DNA of 64,000 nt. It comes from Ceratothoa steindachneri (taxonomy: Eukaryota > Arthropoda > Malacostraca > Isopoda > Cymothoidae). The translations under genes and the position numbers were made by a program. The stretch covers positions 75,862,162 through 75,926,161 of the forward strand of contig OZ018320.1 in assembly GCA_963969495.1 (NCBI GenBank). Reading direction: 5' to 3'. Positions within the stretch are counted from its first letter, which is position 1, and every line of letters starts with the position of its first letter. Positions 63,861 to 64,000 of the stretch are shown one piece after another. The notes below the pieces were generated by a model. That model was not told the DNA's origin and did not search any database. It saw nothing but the letters and a program-made list of their open reading frames with translations.

Positions 63861-64000
63861 GTGCCTAACCCAACCTCGTAAACAAGATTAAGGAACATAA
63901 TCAAGTGGCAGAATCATCATCATAAAAATACACCAATAATATAACAAACTATTTTACAATGAGAAACTTCAGCAACCACGACGGAGATGAATTCTTACGA
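63861..64000. other. End of window, nothing recognised
   Basis: AT-rich sequence without features. Confidence 0.4.

Noticed and set aside
1..64000. CRISPR arrays, operons, rRNA genes, ribosome binding sites
   Set aside because: Tandem arrays here have no unique spacers, and element types and composition are those of an animal nuclear genome. No rRNA core sequence was seen.

Overview
This is a repeat-dense window from an animal nuclear genome. The mix of elements suggests an arthropod, possibly a crustacean: I/Nimb-like non-LTR elements with RNase H, GTF2IRD2-like and ZBED5-like hAT transposases, mariner and Tc1 remnants, tRNA-derived SINE pieces, long (AT)n tracts and minisatellites. The taxon call is an inference and is weak. 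I found no convincing host gene with intron/exon structure, no rRNA, no intact tRNA and no CRISPR array. Every coding segment I can identify belongs to a transposable element.

Layout. 1-5.5 kb is AT-rich and largely unannotated, with small diverged duplications. 5.66-12.6 kb holds a ~46-bp tandem array, then an I-like non-LTR copy on the minus strand in two pieces, separated by a decayed GTF2IRD2/Charlie8-like hAT transposase on the plus strand. 13.4-14.3 kb is a 36-bp minisatellite with a 249-bp higher-order period. 15-18 kb holds dispersed repeats and an (AT)n tract. 19.5-24.2 kb contains several copies of a short element with inverted AGTCGCGTGC/GCACGCGACT ends and ~122-bp core repeats. 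One copy runs into a 1.1-kb degenerate TAGGC/TATGC array. The interval also has a foldback inverted repeat. 24.5-27.7 kb has another 36-bp minisatellite and two inverted copies of a dispersed repeat. 28.2-28.9 kb is an isolated, GC-rich reverse transcriptase/RNase H fragment of uncertain class. 30.4-32.6 kb is a degenerate Jockey/CR1-like LINE. 37.2-43.3 kb is a second, decayed I-like copy.

45.2-56.3 kb is the best-resolved region. A 3.3-kb ZBED5/Buster-like hAT element has both terminal inverted repeats and a near-perfect 8-bp target duplication, but a dead transposase. Next to it, a full-length 6.9-kb I-like element with a poly(A) tail and a perfect 13-bp target-site duplication sits inside a mariner-family transposase pseudogene, splitting it at the first catalytic motif. 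The I-like element keeps a long zinc-knuckle ORF1 and an almost intact endonuclease-RT-RNase H ORF2. One frameshift and one private stop codon break ORF2. After it come an (AT)n tract, a broken Tc1-like transposase at 57.1-58.0 kb, a 30-bp minisatellite at 61.9 kb and another copy of the inverted-end element at 62.5 kb.

The elements do not form an operon or a host pathway. They read as layers of insertion. The clearest order is mariner first, then decay, then the I-like insertion. The ~430-bp dispersed repeat lies immediately beside the hAT insertion. The most unusual structures are the inverted-end/core-repeat family linked to the TAGGC array and the isolated RT/RNase H fragment at 28.2-28.9 kb.
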